Origin: Paenibacillus polymyxa M1
GTDB lineage: Bacteria > Bacillota > Bacilli > Paenibacillales > Paenibacillaceae
Reading direction: 5' to 3'
Assembly (NCBI RefSeq): GCF_000237325.1
Contig: NC_017542.1
Coordinates: forward strand, 1,309,501-1,373,500
DNA length: 64,000 nt
Shown: one piece after another, positions 26,201 through 34,800 of the stretch
Layout of the letters: every line of letters begins with the position of its first letter
Position numbering within the stretch: the first letter of the stretch is position 1
Program-made: the position numbers and the translations under genes
The notes under the pieces: generated by a model
What the model saw: the letters and a program-made list of their open reading frames with translations, nothing else
Database searches by the model: none
Told to the model about the DNA's origin: nothing

Positions 26201-27846
26201 AGGTACGCGGTTCCACGCCAGGAGTAGGCCTGATTTCGCCACCACCGCATCACGATATTTATTCTATCGAGGATTTGGCAGAGCTCATCTACGATCTCAA
26301 AAACGCCAATCCACGTGCTGACATTAACGTAAAGCTGGTATCGGAGGTAGGCGTGGGCACGATTGCTACAGGGGTAGCCAAAGGCCGTGCTGACATTATT
26401 CTGGTCAGCGGTTATGACGGTGGTACAGGCGCTTCCCCGCAAGGCTCCATCCGCCATGCGGGTATGCCTTGGGAGCTAGGGCTGGCTGAGACGCATCAGA
26501 CGCTCATGCTGAACAACCTGCGCGACCGCGTGGTGCTGGAGACAGACGGCAAAATGCTGTCTGGACGTGATTTGGTAGTAGCTGCCCTGTTGGGTGCGGA
26601 AGAATACGGCTTCTCAACAGCGCCGCTCGTAGCGTTGGGCTGTATTATGATGCGGGTATGCCAAATGGACACCTGTCCGGTTGGTGTGGCTACGCAGAAT
26701 CCGGAGCTGCGCAAAAATTATATGGGTGATCCTGCCCATGTGGTGAATTTTATGCGTTTCATCGCAGAAGATGTCCGTGAAATTATGGCGGAGCTGGGAT
26801 TCCGCACGATTCAGGAAATGATTGGCCGTACGGATTGTCTGGATACCGTGAACGCCGATTCGCATTGGAAGAAGAAGGGTGTAGACCTGAGCTTGCTGCT
26901 GCATGTTCCTGAGTTGGAAGACGGAAGTGTACGTTACCGCGTACAACGTCAAAACCACGGACTGGAAGAAACACTCGATATGCTGAAGCTTGTACCGATG
27001 GCTGCGGAGGCACTGGAGAGCGGAACGCCTGTAGAGGGTACCTTGCCTATTACAAACGTGAATCGGGCAGTAGGTACGATTCTGGGCAGCGAGGTCACAC
27101 GTAAGTATGGGGCGGCAGGTCTGCCTGAGGATACGATTCGCTTTAACTTCATTGGATCGGCAGGTCAGAGCTTTGGAGCGTTTATTCCGAAAGGCATCAC
27201 GTTGAGCGTGGAAGGCGATAGCAATGATTATGTCGGTAAAGGGTTATCTGGTGGTAAAGTTATTGTAAAGAAATCTCACAAAGCGACCTTTAAGGCAGAA
27301 GAGAACATTATCATCGGAAATACAGCCTTGTATGGAGCGACCAGCGGTGAAGCTTATATTAACGGAATCGCAGGCGAGCGCTTTGCTGTTCGGAACTCCG
27401 GCGCACGTATTGTTGTTGAGGGCGTTGGTGATCATGGCTGCGAATACATGACGGGCGGACGTGTAGCTGTATTGGGTGGAACCGGACGGAACTTTGGAGC
27501 CGGGATGTCCGGAGGTATTGCATACGTCTATGATCCTGAGGGGACGTTCCTGAGCCGTTGTAATCTGGAAATGGTGTTGCTGGAAGATGTGGAAGATCCT
27601 GGAGAAACAGCAGATTTGCGCGGCTTGATCCAGCGCCATGTCACTTACACGGGTAGTGAAGCGGGACAACGTATTTTGGATGAATGGCAGACTGCGATTC
27701 AGCAATTTGTACGGGTGATTCCAAAGGATTACAAGCGTATGGTTGAACAGATTCAAAAAGAAGAGGCGACTGGTTTGAGCGGGGATGAAGCTCTACTGGC
27801 AGCATTTGAAGCCAATATGCGTGAATTGGCGCGTACCGGGGGCTAA
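23248..27846 (+). CDS. gltB: Glutamate synthase, large (alpha) subunit
   Basis: A 1532-residue subunit that moves the glutamine amide nitrogen to 2-oxoglutarate. The ATG at 23248 (AGAAAGG upstream) gives a 21-residue propeptide ahead of Cys22 in KDACGMGF, the N-terminal nucleophile after processing. Order: glutaminase domain (22 to about 420), central domain, FMN/2-oxoglutarate barrel ([13 protein letters not shown]), a 3Fe-4S cluster loop with three Cys in [15 protein letters not shown], and the C-terminal beta-helix ([21 protein letters not shown] split). Length matches GltA of Bacillus. The small subunit gene, usually next, is absent here: a terminator and a sensor kinase follow. Confidence 0.97.
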   Translation: MRQTGLPPKQGLYDPQFEKDACGMGFVAHIKGKPSHDIVSQALTMLVNMEHRGGQGSEPNSGDGAGIMIQVPHLFFQEEAERLGFKLPKAGHYGVGMLFVSNDSKVREMHEQKLREIIMDEGQNCLGFRDVPTYDEMLGKSAKAAKPGVRQVFIGRSSDLKEELDFERKLYVIRKRAELAIRYNQEDMNGESFYIPSLSCRKVVYKGMLTTEQVGKFYLDLQDERVTSAIALVHSRFSTNTFPSWDRAHPYRFMIHNGEINTMRGNVNWMHARQAQFESEAFGNDIKKVKPVINPDGSDTAMFDNTLEFLYLSGRSLPHVAMMMVPEPWNKHETMDPKKRAFYEYHSTMMEPWDGPAAMAFTDGIQIGAILDRNGLRPARYYVTKDDLIALSSEAGVLDIAPENVLYKDRLRPGRMLLVDTQEGRIVSDEELKERIASEEPYQQWLDEHLIDLDDLPEALEQPEPKHENVNQLQLAFGYTFEELRKLLEPMALTGAEPIGSMGYDAPLAVLSDRPQRLYNYFKQMFAQVTNPPIDAIREEIVTSTATTIGPERNLLHPEPESCRQIRLDSPVLSNEEFAKIRHVHRPGFKSMTIPIFFEAKEGAEGLYKALEGLFEAADRVIDKGHNILILSDRGVDAENAAIPALLAVSSLHHHLIKQGTRTRVSILLESGEPRDIHHYAVLLGYGVSAVNPYLAFETLDVMIQQGLLRGISHEKAVKNYIKAATKGVVKILSKMGISTIQSYRGAQIFEAVGLKQEFVDRYFTWTPSRIGGIGLEEVTMEALAHHNRAFTDKDGNDKVLDSGGEYQWRNDGEEHLFNPQTVHLLQQSVRSGDYELYKKYTKLVQGESEQHLTIRSMLQLKPAGEPVPLDEVESAASIMRRFKTGAMSFGSISQEAHEDLAIAMNRIGGKSNTGEGGENPARFTPDANGDSRRSSIKQVASGRFGVTSNYLVNADEIQIKMAQGAKPGEGGQLPGRKVYPWVAEVRGSTPGVGLISPPPHHDIYSIEDLAELIYDLKNANPRADINVKLVSEVGVGTIATGVAKGRADIILVSGYDGGTGASPQGSIRHAGMPWELGLAETHQTLMLNNLRDRVVLETDGKMLSGRDLVVAALLGAEEYGFSTAPLVALGCIMMRVCQMDTCPVGVATQNPELRKNYMGDPAHVVNFMRFIAEDVREIMAELGFRTIQEMIGRTDCLDTVNADSHWKKKGVDLSLLLHVPELEDGSVRYRVQRQNHGLEETLDMLKLVPMAAEALESGTPVEGTLPITNVNRAVGTILGSEVTRKYGAAGLPEDTIRFNFIGSAGQSFGAFIPKGITLSVEGDSNDYVGKGLSGGKVIVKKSHKATFKAEENIIIGNTALYGATSGEAYINGIAGERFAVRNSGARIVVEGVGDHGCEYMTGGRVAVLGGTGRNFGAGMSGGIAYVYDPEGTFLSRCNLEMVLLEDVEDPGETADLRGLIQRHVTYTGSEAGQRILDEWQTAIQQFVRVIPKDYKRMVEQIQKEEATGLSGDEALLAAFEANMRELARTGG

Positions 27847-27872
27847 AAAGCAGATCGCCAAATTCACTAAAA

Positions 27873-27926
27873 GGACTTGCTGAACACCGCTGTTATAGTC
27901 ACGGCGGTACCAGCAAGTCCTTTTTT
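27873..27926 (+). terminator. Rho-independent terminator of gltB
   Basis: GGACTTGCTG pairs with CAGCAAGTCC, with an inner ACCGC/GCGGT extension, and is followed by six Ts. It makes gltB monocistronic in this window. Confidence 0.92.
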
Positions 27927-28167
27927 CAGGCTAACAAAAATGTGATTTATTACCTTGACAAACGTCATAAATTCTGACATTACCCCCAAAATGTTTTCCT
28001 GAAACGGTAAATATGTTATAAAAAGTACCAAATTTTTTGGAATGTAACCGTTTACGTAAGAGTTTATGTCTTGTTATTTATTTTTGGATTGGTTATGATT
28101 TTTTTAGAGTACGCAAACAAACCTAATATGCCCATCGTCCCTTCAAAACACAGAATAGGGTGACAGG

Positions 28168-29805
28168 ATGAAGTTGAAGAAGTCAGCAGAAGACAAAATG
28201 ATTTTTTTATACCGTTATGTATCATTATCTTTAACATCACTTGTTTTTCTGTTCGAAACATCTAGATTAATGGTATGGCAGAAGCTATTACTGATTGTTT
28301 TTCTATTTTTATCCGTTACAGCATTTACTTGGATTTACCGTAAATACAGACTTCATGATATGGTATTGAAATGCAGTATTGCACTAGAAACCGCAGGGAT
28401 CATTTTGCTGTTATTCCCGACCGGAGGGATAAATAGCCCGTTCAAATGGTATGTGATTACTCCCATGCTGGTAGCTTGTGCTCATCTATCCATGAGGTAC
28501 AGCTGGACGCTCCTACTTTCTTATATCGGTTTGGTGCTCACATTTTGTTATATCTTTTTTACACCAGGTCAATATTTTTTGTGGGATCTTATATTGCAGA
28601 ACATTAATCTGTTTCTGGTATTGATCGTAACCACAATGGCAATGCAGGTTATTCGCGTCATGAAGGACGAACTGAAGGTGGCTAAAGAACAAGCCAATGA
28701 GACGATGGATCATATCAAGTCGATTTATCACATCATGGAGACGACCAGCCATAATGAGGCATTAAATCTGGGTCAGGTCATCTCGGATTACACTGTCAAG
28801 CTAACCAAGCAGAGCCGTGCATTTTTCTGGCTGGATAGTCAGGAGGAAGATGCACCGGCAAGCAGCCAGACAGGCTGGACGGTAGAAGAAGAGGAGCAGC
28901 TATTCGAAGAACTGGAGAATTACCGGGAGGAGTTCAGGGAAGAGCGCGAACCATTTTTCAGACATCTGCCGGAATGGGGCGACTTTCTCATGATCACCGT
29001 ACCGATGACGACCCGCTTTGTAGCGACGATTGGCCTCAAGCTGGGACCGGATCAGAGTTTGACAGGAAGACGCTGGCTTGTGCAACAACTGATATTCTTA
29101 GCTGAGCTGAGTGCTGTGTTTTTGGAACGCTATGAGCTGGAGCGCATTGAGAATCAGTTGATTGTGACGAATGAGCAGAACCGGATTGCAAATGAAATGC
29201 ATGACAATGTTTCACAAAGTCTTTTTGGTATTGTGTACGCAACCCATTCTCTCCGGCAGACTTGGTGCCATCAGCCTAAGGAGCAGGTGGAGGAGCAAAT
29301 TGATTTAATTCAGCAATCGGCCAATCAAGCGGTTAGAGAGCTGAAGGGGGCAATTCATAGCCTAAGCTCGAAAAAAAGCGGAGGCTCAACTTGGTTGGGT
29401 ACGGTGAAAAGTCATCTGCATACACTCTCCAAGCTGAACCATGTACAAATTGATTTTGACATCCACGGTGATCATTATTCACTTCCGTATTTGTACCAAA
29501 AGGCTTTGTTCCGCATCATTTCCGAAGCGGCGGGGAACGCAATCCGTCATGGATTGGCCAAGCGAATTGATGTGAAGTTAAAATTGACGCCCCAAGTGAT
29601 TAGACTGTCTATTCATGACGACGGAGTAGGGTTTGAGACGGCGAGAATGGTAGCAGGAGGTGAGGCGGTCAGTGCAGGCGGGGGCCTGGGCATGATGAAT
29701 ATGGAATATTTAGCTCAATCGATGGGAGGCGAATTTGATATTTCAAGTCGAATCGGAGAGGGAACACAGATTCGATTGTCCATTCCGGTAAATGCTTATG
29801 AATGA
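28168..29805 (+). CDS. NarL-type sensor histidine kinase
   Basis: A 545-residue kinase. Residues 10-165 hold about six hydrophobic segments and form the membrane sensor; residues 165-200 are a linker coiled coil; residues 200-330 are a GAF-like region. The HisKA_3 site is ANEMHDNVSQSLFG with His345 as phosphoacceptor. The ATPase domain shows NAIRHG (N box), DDGVGFE (G1) and GGLGMMNM (G2). The start ATG follows GGGTGACAGG. It precedes a cognate NarL-type regulator by 116 bases. Position directly upstream of the EPS locus suggests, but does not show, a link to it. Confidence 0.92.
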   Translation: MKLKKSAEDKMIFLYRYVSLSLTSLVFLFETSRLMVWQKLLLIVFLFLSVTAFTWIYRKYRLHDMVLKCSIALETAGIILLLFPTGGINSPFKWYVITPMLVACAHLSMRYSWTLLLSYIGLVLTFCYIFFTPGQYFLWDLILQNINLFLVLIVTTMAMQVIRVMKDELKVAKEQANETMDHIKSIYHIMETTSHNEALNLGQVISDYTVKLTKQSRAFFWLDSQEEDAPASSQTGWTVEEEEQLFEELENYREEFREEREPFFRHLPEWGDFLMITVPMTTRFVATIGLKLGPDQSLTGRRWLVQQLIFLAELSAVFLERYELERIENQLIVTNEQNRIANEMHDNVSQSLFGIVYATHSLRQTWCHQPKEQVEEQIDLIQQSANQAVRELKGAIHSLSSKKSGGSTWLGTVKSHLHTLSKLNHVQIDFDIHGDHYSLPYLYQKALFRIISEAAGNAIRHGLAKRIDVKLKLTPQVIRLSIHDDGVGFETARMVAGGEAVSAGGGLGMMNMEYLAQSMGGEFDISSRIGEGTQIRLSIPVNAYE

Positions 29806-29822
29806 GGATTTTGCAAAATCCT
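29805..29822. repeat. 18-bp palindrome, first of two related sites around 29805-29897
   Basis: AGGATTTTGCAAAATCCT is a perfect palindrome starting on the last base of the kinase stop codon. A related site, GGATTATGCAAATCC, lies at 29882-29896, 31 bases before the ribosome-site side of the response regulator gene. They may be operators or RNA hairpins between the two coding regions. Confidence 0.5.
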
Positions 29823-29921
29823 TGAATACAATGTGTGAACATTCTGCAATACAAAATCTGCGGTAACAATCGGATACATAGGGATTATGCAAATCCTGAA
29901 CTGTAGACAGGAGGCCGAATC

Positions 29922-30566
29922 ATGAAAATTGTCATTGTCGATGATCATCCTTTAGTACGGAAAGGACTCGCTGCGGTTATATCCATGCAGCCTAACGTTC
30001 AGTTCGCGGGAGAGGCCCAGAATCAACAGGAAGCACTTGCAGTGATCGAGGAAACGGATCCAGATTTGGTGCTGCTGGATTTGAAATTAGCTGATGAATC
30101 AGGTCTGGATATTATCAAGATAGCGCGCGGACGCGGGTTCAGAAGCAAATTTATTTTGCTGACCTCTTCTGCAACACGTGAAGATTTTCTGAAAGCGGAG
30201 GAAGCCTCTGTAGACGGTTATGTGCTTAAGGAGGCTTTGCCTGAGGAATTAATTTACGCGATTCATCTTGTCAACAAAGGACGCAAATATTATGATCCGG
30301 CTATTCTCGAAAATAAGCTACGTGAAGATGCGGGCAATCTCACGGACGACCTGACACCAAAGGAAAAAGAAGTGCTGGTCGAGCTGGGGCAAGGGGCTTG
30401 CAATCGTGAAATAGCATCCCGTTTATTTATCAGTGAGTTCACCGTCAAAAAGCATGTCAGTCAGATCTTGGCCAAGCTGCGACTGGCAGATCGTACGCAG
30501 GCAGCATTATATGCCAATGCGATTGGTCTAGCGAAGTACGAGCCAACCAATATGATGATGCGCTAA
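29922..30566 (+). CDS. NarL/LuxR-family response regulator
   Basis: The 214-residue regulator has a receiver domain (residues 1-120) with acidic pair DD7-8, phosphoacceptor Asp53 in LVLLDLKLADESG and the conserved Lys in VLKEAL. A LuxR-type helix-turn-helix follows at about 145-205: LTPKEKEVLVELGQGACNRE and FISEFTVKKHVSQILAKL. It is the evident partner of the kinase upstream. The ATG follows ACAGGAGG. A strong terminator ends the pair. Confidence 0.94.
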   Translation: MKIVIVDDHPLVRKGLAAVISMQPNVQFAGEAQNQQEALAVIEETDPDLVLLDLKLADESGLDIIKIARGRGFRSKFILLTSSATREDFLKAEEASVDGYVLKEALPEELIYAIHLVNKGRKYYDPAILENKLREDAGNLTDDLTPKEKEVLVELGQGACNREIASRLFISEFTVKKHVSQILAKLRLADRTQAALYANAIGLAKYEPTNMMMR

Positions 30567-30610
30567 CCCCATAAGCTACGCAGTAGTTTCATATGCAAGT
30601 GGCATAGAGA

Positions 30611-30652
30611 AATCCTTAAAATCACCAACTTTGGTGGTTTTGAGGATTTTTT
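30611..30652 (+). terminator. Rho-independent terminator of the two-component operon
   Basis: A 17-bp stem (AATCCTTAAAATCACCA against its near-complement with G-T pairs) and a 5-base loop precede six Ts. It separates the regulator gene from the EPS promoter region. Confidence 0.9.
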
Positions 30653-30674
30653 CATTTCTATTTACCATAATCGA

Positions 30675-30719
30675 CAAAGTATGGTACAAAAGTATACCAT
30701 GCCGTGTCCAAAAGTATAC
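30675..30719. promoter_or_regulatory. Repeated CAAA(A)GTATA motifs upstream of the EPS locus
   Basis: CAAAAGTATAC occurs at 30687-30697 and again at 30709-30719, exactly 22 bases apart (about two helical turns). CAAAGTATG at 30675-30683 is a third, partial copy. TGGTA/TACCA around the first copy adds dyad symmetry. The cluster lies 64-108 bases before the candidate promoter and looks like a cooperative binding site for an unknown regulator. Confidence 0.45.
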
Positions 30720-30782
30720 ATCCCCCTTCCTCTGTAGTGAGGGAGAAAGTGCCGTTCGGTTCCATGTCGTCTATACAACGGA

Positions 30783-30809
30783 TTGTTACAATTAGATCAT
30801 ACTTAAAAT
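30783..30809 (+). promoter_or_regulatory. Candidate promoter of EPS module 1
   Basis: TTGTTA (30783-30788) and TAAAAT (30804-30809) form a sigma-A-like pair with a short 15-base spacer, 33 bases before the first EPS start codon. The spacing is not ideal. Confidence 0.35.
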
Positions 30810-30842
30810 AAGAAGAGAAATTGTGTGGGAGGGAGGATTTTT

Positions 30843-31586
30843 GTGGAGAAAACCATATTGGATTATCTAGTCCTAATCAAAAAAAGATTGTGGCTGATTG
30901 CGATTTTTGTCATTCTCTCATGCGTAACGACTTACATTGTGAGCGACAATGTCGTAAAGCCAGTCTACTCCGCTTCAAGCCAACTGCTGGTTAATCATAT
31001 TTCCGCCAAGCAGGGGAGTAACAATCTGAATGACGTCAACACAAGTCTTAATTTGGTGGAAAGCTACAAGCAAATTCTCACTTCGCCTAAAATTATGGAC
31101 GCTGTGGTAGCGACTCATCCTGAGTTCAATTTGACGTCGCAAAAGTTGGCAGAGAAGCTGCAGATTAAATCCTCGGATAAAAGTCAGGTGATTGGCTTGA
31201 CGTTTGAGGCAGGGAATTATCCTCAGGCCGCAGCGGTTGTAAACGCAGTAACCCAGAAATTCGTGCAGACGGTTCCTGGATTGATGGAATTAAATAATGT
31301 GAAAATTTTAAATGAAGCGGACCCGCAGGCCAATCCTGACCCGATTAATGGGAATCCGCTCATGAATATTGCGATTAGTTTTCTCGTATCGCTGATGATT
31401 GCGCTGGGCACGATTGTGTTCCTGGAAAGCATTAACGGCACGCTACGTACGGAAAAAGAAGCGGATGCAGACATCGGCATTCCTGTAATTGCATCGATTC
31501 CCGTCATTCGCAAGAAGGACATCGATGGAGTGGCCGGAAATTCCAAAGAACGGGTAGGGGAGCGTAAATATGCTGCGATTGAATGA
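30843..31586 (+). CDS. Wzz/YveK-type polysaccharide chain-length and kinase-modulator protein, copy 1
   Basis: A 247-residue membrane protein with a Wzz domain: transmembrane segments near residues 14-35 and 172-195 flank an extracytoplasmic region. A Pro-rich motif (NPDPINGNP) precedes the second helix, as in CapA/YveK. These proteins set chain length and activate the partner BY-kinase through a cytoplasmic C-terminus. GTG 30843 is preferred because GGGAGGGAGG sits 7 bases before it. The 3' end overlaps the BY-kinase gene by 17 bp. A paralogue lies at 52868. Confidence 0.9.
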   Translation: MEKTILDYLVLIKKRLWLIAIFVILSCVTTYIVSDNVVKPVYSASSQLLVNHISAKQGSNNLNDVNTSLNLVESYKQILTSPKIMDAVVATHPEFNLTSQKLAEKLQIKSSDKSQVIGLTFEAGNYPQAAAVVNAVTQKFVQTVPGLMELNNVKILNEADPQANPDPINGNPLMNIAISFLVSLMIALGTIVFLESINGTLRTEKEADADIGIPVIASIPVIRKKDIDGVAGNSKERVGERKYAAIE

Positions 31587-32208
31587 CATGTTGATTACAG
31601 AAAGTAATCCATCATCGTATATCTCGGAATCATTTCGATCCCTCCGTACATACATCCGGCAGCAGGTGATCGGGCAAAAGGACCGTGGGACGGTTCTTTT
31701 GTTAACCTCGCCGGAAAGCGGAGCGGGAAAAACAACAATGATCGCCAACATCGGAGTTTCCTTTGCTCAAGAAGGCAAGAAGGTGGCTCTGGTGGATTGC
31801 AATCTGCATAGACCAGCGCTGCACGAGATATTCGGTATGGAGAATACCGGAGGTCTATCGGCTTATTTGCGCGGTGGGGCTTCTTCCAAATCTATCGTTA
31901 GGCATGGTGGACTGGAGCTATCGGTTGTTCCTGGTGGGGACAGTCTGTATAACGCAGCAGATTTACTCGGTAGCGAACGTATGGCAGAGCTGATGGAAGA
32001 GCTTAAACGTGAATATGACATCATCTTACTTGATTCGGCGCCAGCGCTGAATTATACGGATGCTCGTCTGATTGCAGGCTTGACGGATGGTGTGATTCTC
32101 GTTGCCAAGCATGGCCGGACCAAACGGGAAGATCTACGCAAAACAAAGCAACTCATGGAGCAGGCTAGCGCGACGCTGGTTGGAATTGTGATGAATCAGG
32201 TGAAGTAA
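31570..32208 (+). CDS. BY-kinase/CpsD-like ATPase, copy 1, with altered Walker A' motif
   Basis: A 212-residue CapB/CpsD/YwqD homologue. Walker A is intact ([10 protein letters not shown], Lys54). The Walker A' motif reads [11 protein letters not shown], so the second Asp of the usual D-x-D is Asn78. Walker B reads LLDSAP rather than D-S/T-P-P. The usual C-terminal tyrosine cluster is absent: the protein ends MNQVK. It starts inside the Wzz gene after AGGGGAGC. The family autophosphorylates tyrosines and controls polymer export; here kinase activity is doubtful, but a structural or Wzz-partner role remains possible. Confidence 0.88.
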   Translation: MLRLNDMLITESNPSSYISESFRSLRTYIRQQVIGQKDRGTVLLLTSPESGAGKTTMIANIGVSFAQEGKKVALVDCNLHRPALHEIFGMENTGGLSAYLRGGASSKSIVRHGGLELSVVPGGDSLYNAADLLGSERMAELMEELKREYDIILLDSAPALNYTDARLIAGLTDGVILVAKHGRTKREDLRKTKQLMEQASATLVGIVMNQVK

Positions 32209-32246
32209 GCAACACCAAATTCGATGAAGCAAGGAGAATGAGTGCG

Positions 32247-33140
32247 ATGATGAAAAAAGTGAAAAAGGCCATTATTCCAGCAGCAGGATTGGGAACGCGC
32301 TTCCTCCCTGCTACCAAAGCAATGCCTAAGGAAATGCTTCCGATTATCAATAAGCCTACGATTCAATATATCGTGGAAGAAGCGATTGCTTCTGGTATCG
32401 AGGACATTATTATCGTTACGGGTAAAGGTAAACGTGCCATTGAGGACCACTTTGACAACGCATTTGAGTTGGAATCAAAGCTGCTCGAGGACGGTAAGCT
32501 GAAGCTTCTGGAGGAAGTACAGCGTTCTTCGGGAGTGGAAATCCATTACATTCGCCAGAAAGAACCGAAAGGTCTGGGACATGCGGTGTGGTGCGCAAGA
32601 CGCTTTATCGGGGACGAGCCATTTGGTGTGCTGTTGGGCGACGATATCGTAACAGGTCAAAAACCTTGTCTGCGCCAGCTGATGGATCAATATGAGGAAA
32701 CACAAAATTCTGTGATCGGCGTGCAGCGGGTACCACAGGAATTCACGAACCGGTATGGCATCATTGAACCGGACCAACAGGACGGACGATTGTACCGAGT
32801 GAATAATTTTATTGAAAAACCGGCTCCAGGCACAGCCCCATCCGATCTGGCTATTATGGGTCGTTATGTGTTCTCACCGAAAATTTTCAAATATCTTGAT
32901 CTTCAGGAAAAAGGAGCTGGCGGCGAAATTCAGTTGACGGATGCGATCCAAAAGCTGAATCAGAGTGAACGCGTATACGCCTATGACTTTGAAGGCACGC
33001 GTTATGACGTAGGTGAACGTCTTGGATATATTTTAACCACTCTTGAATTTGCACTTGCCAGCGATGATTTGAAGTATCCGGTTATGGAGGCCATGAATGA
33101 ATGGCTGAAAAAGACCGAGAAAGCAACCACAGTGGGTTGA
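32247..33140 (+). CDS. galU: UTP-glucose-1-phosphate uridylyltransferase
   Basis: The 297-residue enzyme makes UDP-glucose. [20 protein letters not shown] at the N-terminus is the nucleotide-binding signature; [22 protein letters not shown] and [10 protein letters not shown] complete the family pattern. ATG 32247 is chosen because AAGGAG lies about 10 bases before it; the ATG at 32238 directly abuts that site. UDP-glucose feeds both the EPS glucosyl units and the UDP-glucose dehydrogenases at 44062 and 63801. Confidence 0.95.
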   Translation: MMKKVKKAIIPAAGLGTRFLPATKAMPKEMLPIINKPTIQYIVEEAIASGIEDIIIVTGKGKRAIEDHFDNAFELESKLLEDGKLKLLEEVQRSSGVEIHYIRQKEPKGLGHAVWCARRFIGDEPFGVLLGDDIVTGQKPCLRQLMDQYEETQNSVIGVQRVPQEFTNRYGIIEPDQQDGRLYRVNNFIEKPAPGTAPSDLAIMGRYVFSPKIFKYLDLQEKGAGGEIQLTDAIQKLNQSERVYAYDFEGTRYDVGERLGYILTTLEFALASDDLKYPVMEAMNEWLKKTEKATTVG

Positions 33141-33156
33141 GAGGAGGTACGTCAGC

Positions 33157-33855
33157 ATGAGCATGGAAAATTTACCGGAGGATGGCGAGGCTGTCATGTC
33201 AGGTAAAGCGTTTTACATGCCATACGGAAATACACAAATTCAGGATAAAACGTCCTACCTGGTCACAAAACGCCTCCTTGATATGCTGCTGTCTTTCGTG
33301 GGCTTAATCGTCTTGCTCCCGCTGTTTGCAGTGGTGGCCATTCTGATTAAGCTCGAAGACCCAAAGGGAAGTGTGTTTTTCAAGCAAACTCGGGTGGGCA
33401 AGAATGAGAAGTTATTCGATATGTATAAATTCCGTTCAATGGTGTCCAATGCCGAGGAACTGAAAAAGGACTTGATGGAGCTGAATGAAGTGAGCGGCGC
33501 CATGTTCAAAATTAAAAACGATCCTCGGATCACGAAAATTGGCAGTTTTCTACGCAAGACGAGTATTGATGAGATTCCGCAGCTGTGGAATGTGTTGGTT
33601 GGAGATATGACTTTAGTCGGTCCGCGCCCGCCGTTGCCCAGCGAGGTTGAGCAATACTCCGATTATGACAAGCAGCGTCTGATTGTAACGCCGGGATGTA
33701 CGGGTTACTGGCAGGTGAGCGCACGTAACAGTGTAGGCTTCGAAGAAATGGTGCAAATGGATTTGAAGTATATTCATGTTCGCAATACGTGGCTCGATCT
33801 GAAAATTATCATGAAAACAGGCGTTAAGATGCTGTTCTCCAAGGATGCTTACTGA
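33157..33855 (+). CDS. Polyprenyl-phosphate sugar phosphotransferase (initiating transferase), copy 1
   Basis: A 232-residue bacterial sugar transferase that starts the repeat unit by moving a sugar-1-phosphate to undecaprenyl phosphate. One hydrophobic segment (about residues 40-62) precedes the catalytic domain: KLEDPKGSVFFKQTRVGK, KFRSMVSNAEE, LRKTSIDEIPQLWNV and LVGPRPPLP. This is the short WbaP/EpsL-type, lacking the extra N-terminal helices of WcaJ. It overlaps the next gene by one base. The copy at 54360 has the same length and layout. Confidence 0.93.
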   Translation: MSMENLPEDGEAVMSGKAFYMPYGNTQIQDKTSYLVTKRLLDMLLSFVGLIVLLPLFAVVAILIKLEDPKGSVFFKQTRVGKNEKLFDMYKFRSMVSNAEELKKDLMELNEVSGAMFKIKNDPRITKIGSFLRKTSIDEIPQLWNVLVGDMTLVGPRPPLPSEVEQYSDYDKQRLIVTPGCTGYWQVSARNSVGFEEMVQMDLKYIHVRNTWLDLKIIMKTGVKMLFSKDAY

Positions 33856-34790
33856 TGGATGCATTTAAGCGATGTCCCGCAGTGTCCGTCGTTATTTGCA
33901 CCTATAACCGGGCGGACCTGCTGGAGAAAACGTTAATGTCTCTGCTGAAGCTGGAAGACCTTGCACTGGCTGAGATCATTGTGGTCGATAATCGATCTAC
34001 CGATCATACAGCAGCAACGATCAAAAGATTTACCGTTGCACATGGCCAAGACATTCATCTTCGGTATCATTATGAGCGCGAACAAGGACTGTCTGCCGCT
34101 CGTAATGCCGGCATTACGTTATCAAAAGCAGACGTCATTGCTTTTCTGGATGATGATGCAATTCCGTGTGTTACATGGCTGCAAACGATTATGTCGGCCT
34201 TTGGGAACAATCCCGAGCTGACGGCTATGGGTGGGAAAATTGATCCTAAGTTTGAAACGGAACGGCCGAACTGGTTGACAGGGCCACTTGAACTGCCTTA
34301 CACGATTATTGATTTGGGGAAATCCGTTCGTGAATATCCGGCGGGACTGAATCCATTTGGAGCGAATATGGCTATGCGCAAAACGGCTTTCGCCGCCGTC
34401 ATGTTCCCGCTTCACTTGGGCAGAAAGGGAGATATCCTACTATCTGGTGAAGAATCGTGGGTATTCGAGCAAATCCGTAAAAATGGTGGAACGATTATGT
34501 ATCATCCACACATGGCTGTAGAACATTTTGTTCCGGCTTCACGCTTAACGAGAGAATGGATTATGAATCGCTACTATTGTCAGGGTATGTCTAATGCTGC
34601 TCAGGCTGCAGGTCTGCGCGGCAACGCGATGCTGATGGCAAAAGTGGCAGCCAAAGTGTTATACATCACGGTGGATTCCCTGCTGGCACGTACTGAGGGC
34701 AGGAAGCTGTTGAACCGGTGCAGGCTTGAAAATATCCGCGGAACGCTGGATACACTGCGCAACCGGAAAAGCGAGTCAGCTGCGGGGTGA
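33855..34790 (+). CDS. Family 2 glycosyltransferase
   Basis: A 311-residue GT-A enzyme: VSVVICTYNRADLLEKTL, IIVVDNRSTD and the metal-binding DDDA in VIAFLDDDAIPC (about residue 96). GLSAARNAGI between them is typical. The C-terminal part is rich in hydrophobic residues but has no clear membrane helix. It starts at the ATG overlapping the previous stop (TGATG). Donor and acceptor are not predictable. Confidence 0.92.
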   Translation: MDAFKRCPAVSVVICTYNRADLLEKTLMSLLKLEDLALAEIIVVDNRSTDHTAATIKRFTVAHGQDIHLRYHYEREQGLSAARNAGITLSKADVIAFLDDDAIPCVTWLQTIMSAFGNNPELTAMGGKIDPKFETERPNWLTGPLELPYTIIDLGKSVREYPAGLNPFGANMAMRKTAFAAVMFPLHLGRKGDILLSGEESWVFEQIRKNGGTIMYHPHMAVEHFVPASRLTREWIMNRYYCQGMSNAAQAAGLRGNAMLMAKVAAKVLYITVDSLLARTEGRKLLNRCRLENIRGTLDTLRNRKSESAAG

Positions 34791-34800
34791 AAGATTGAAC

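Noticed and set aside
23842..27756. Several long minus-strand frames opposite gltB
   Set aside because: They mirror a highly conserved gene in opposite frames and have no ribosome sites or family similarity.
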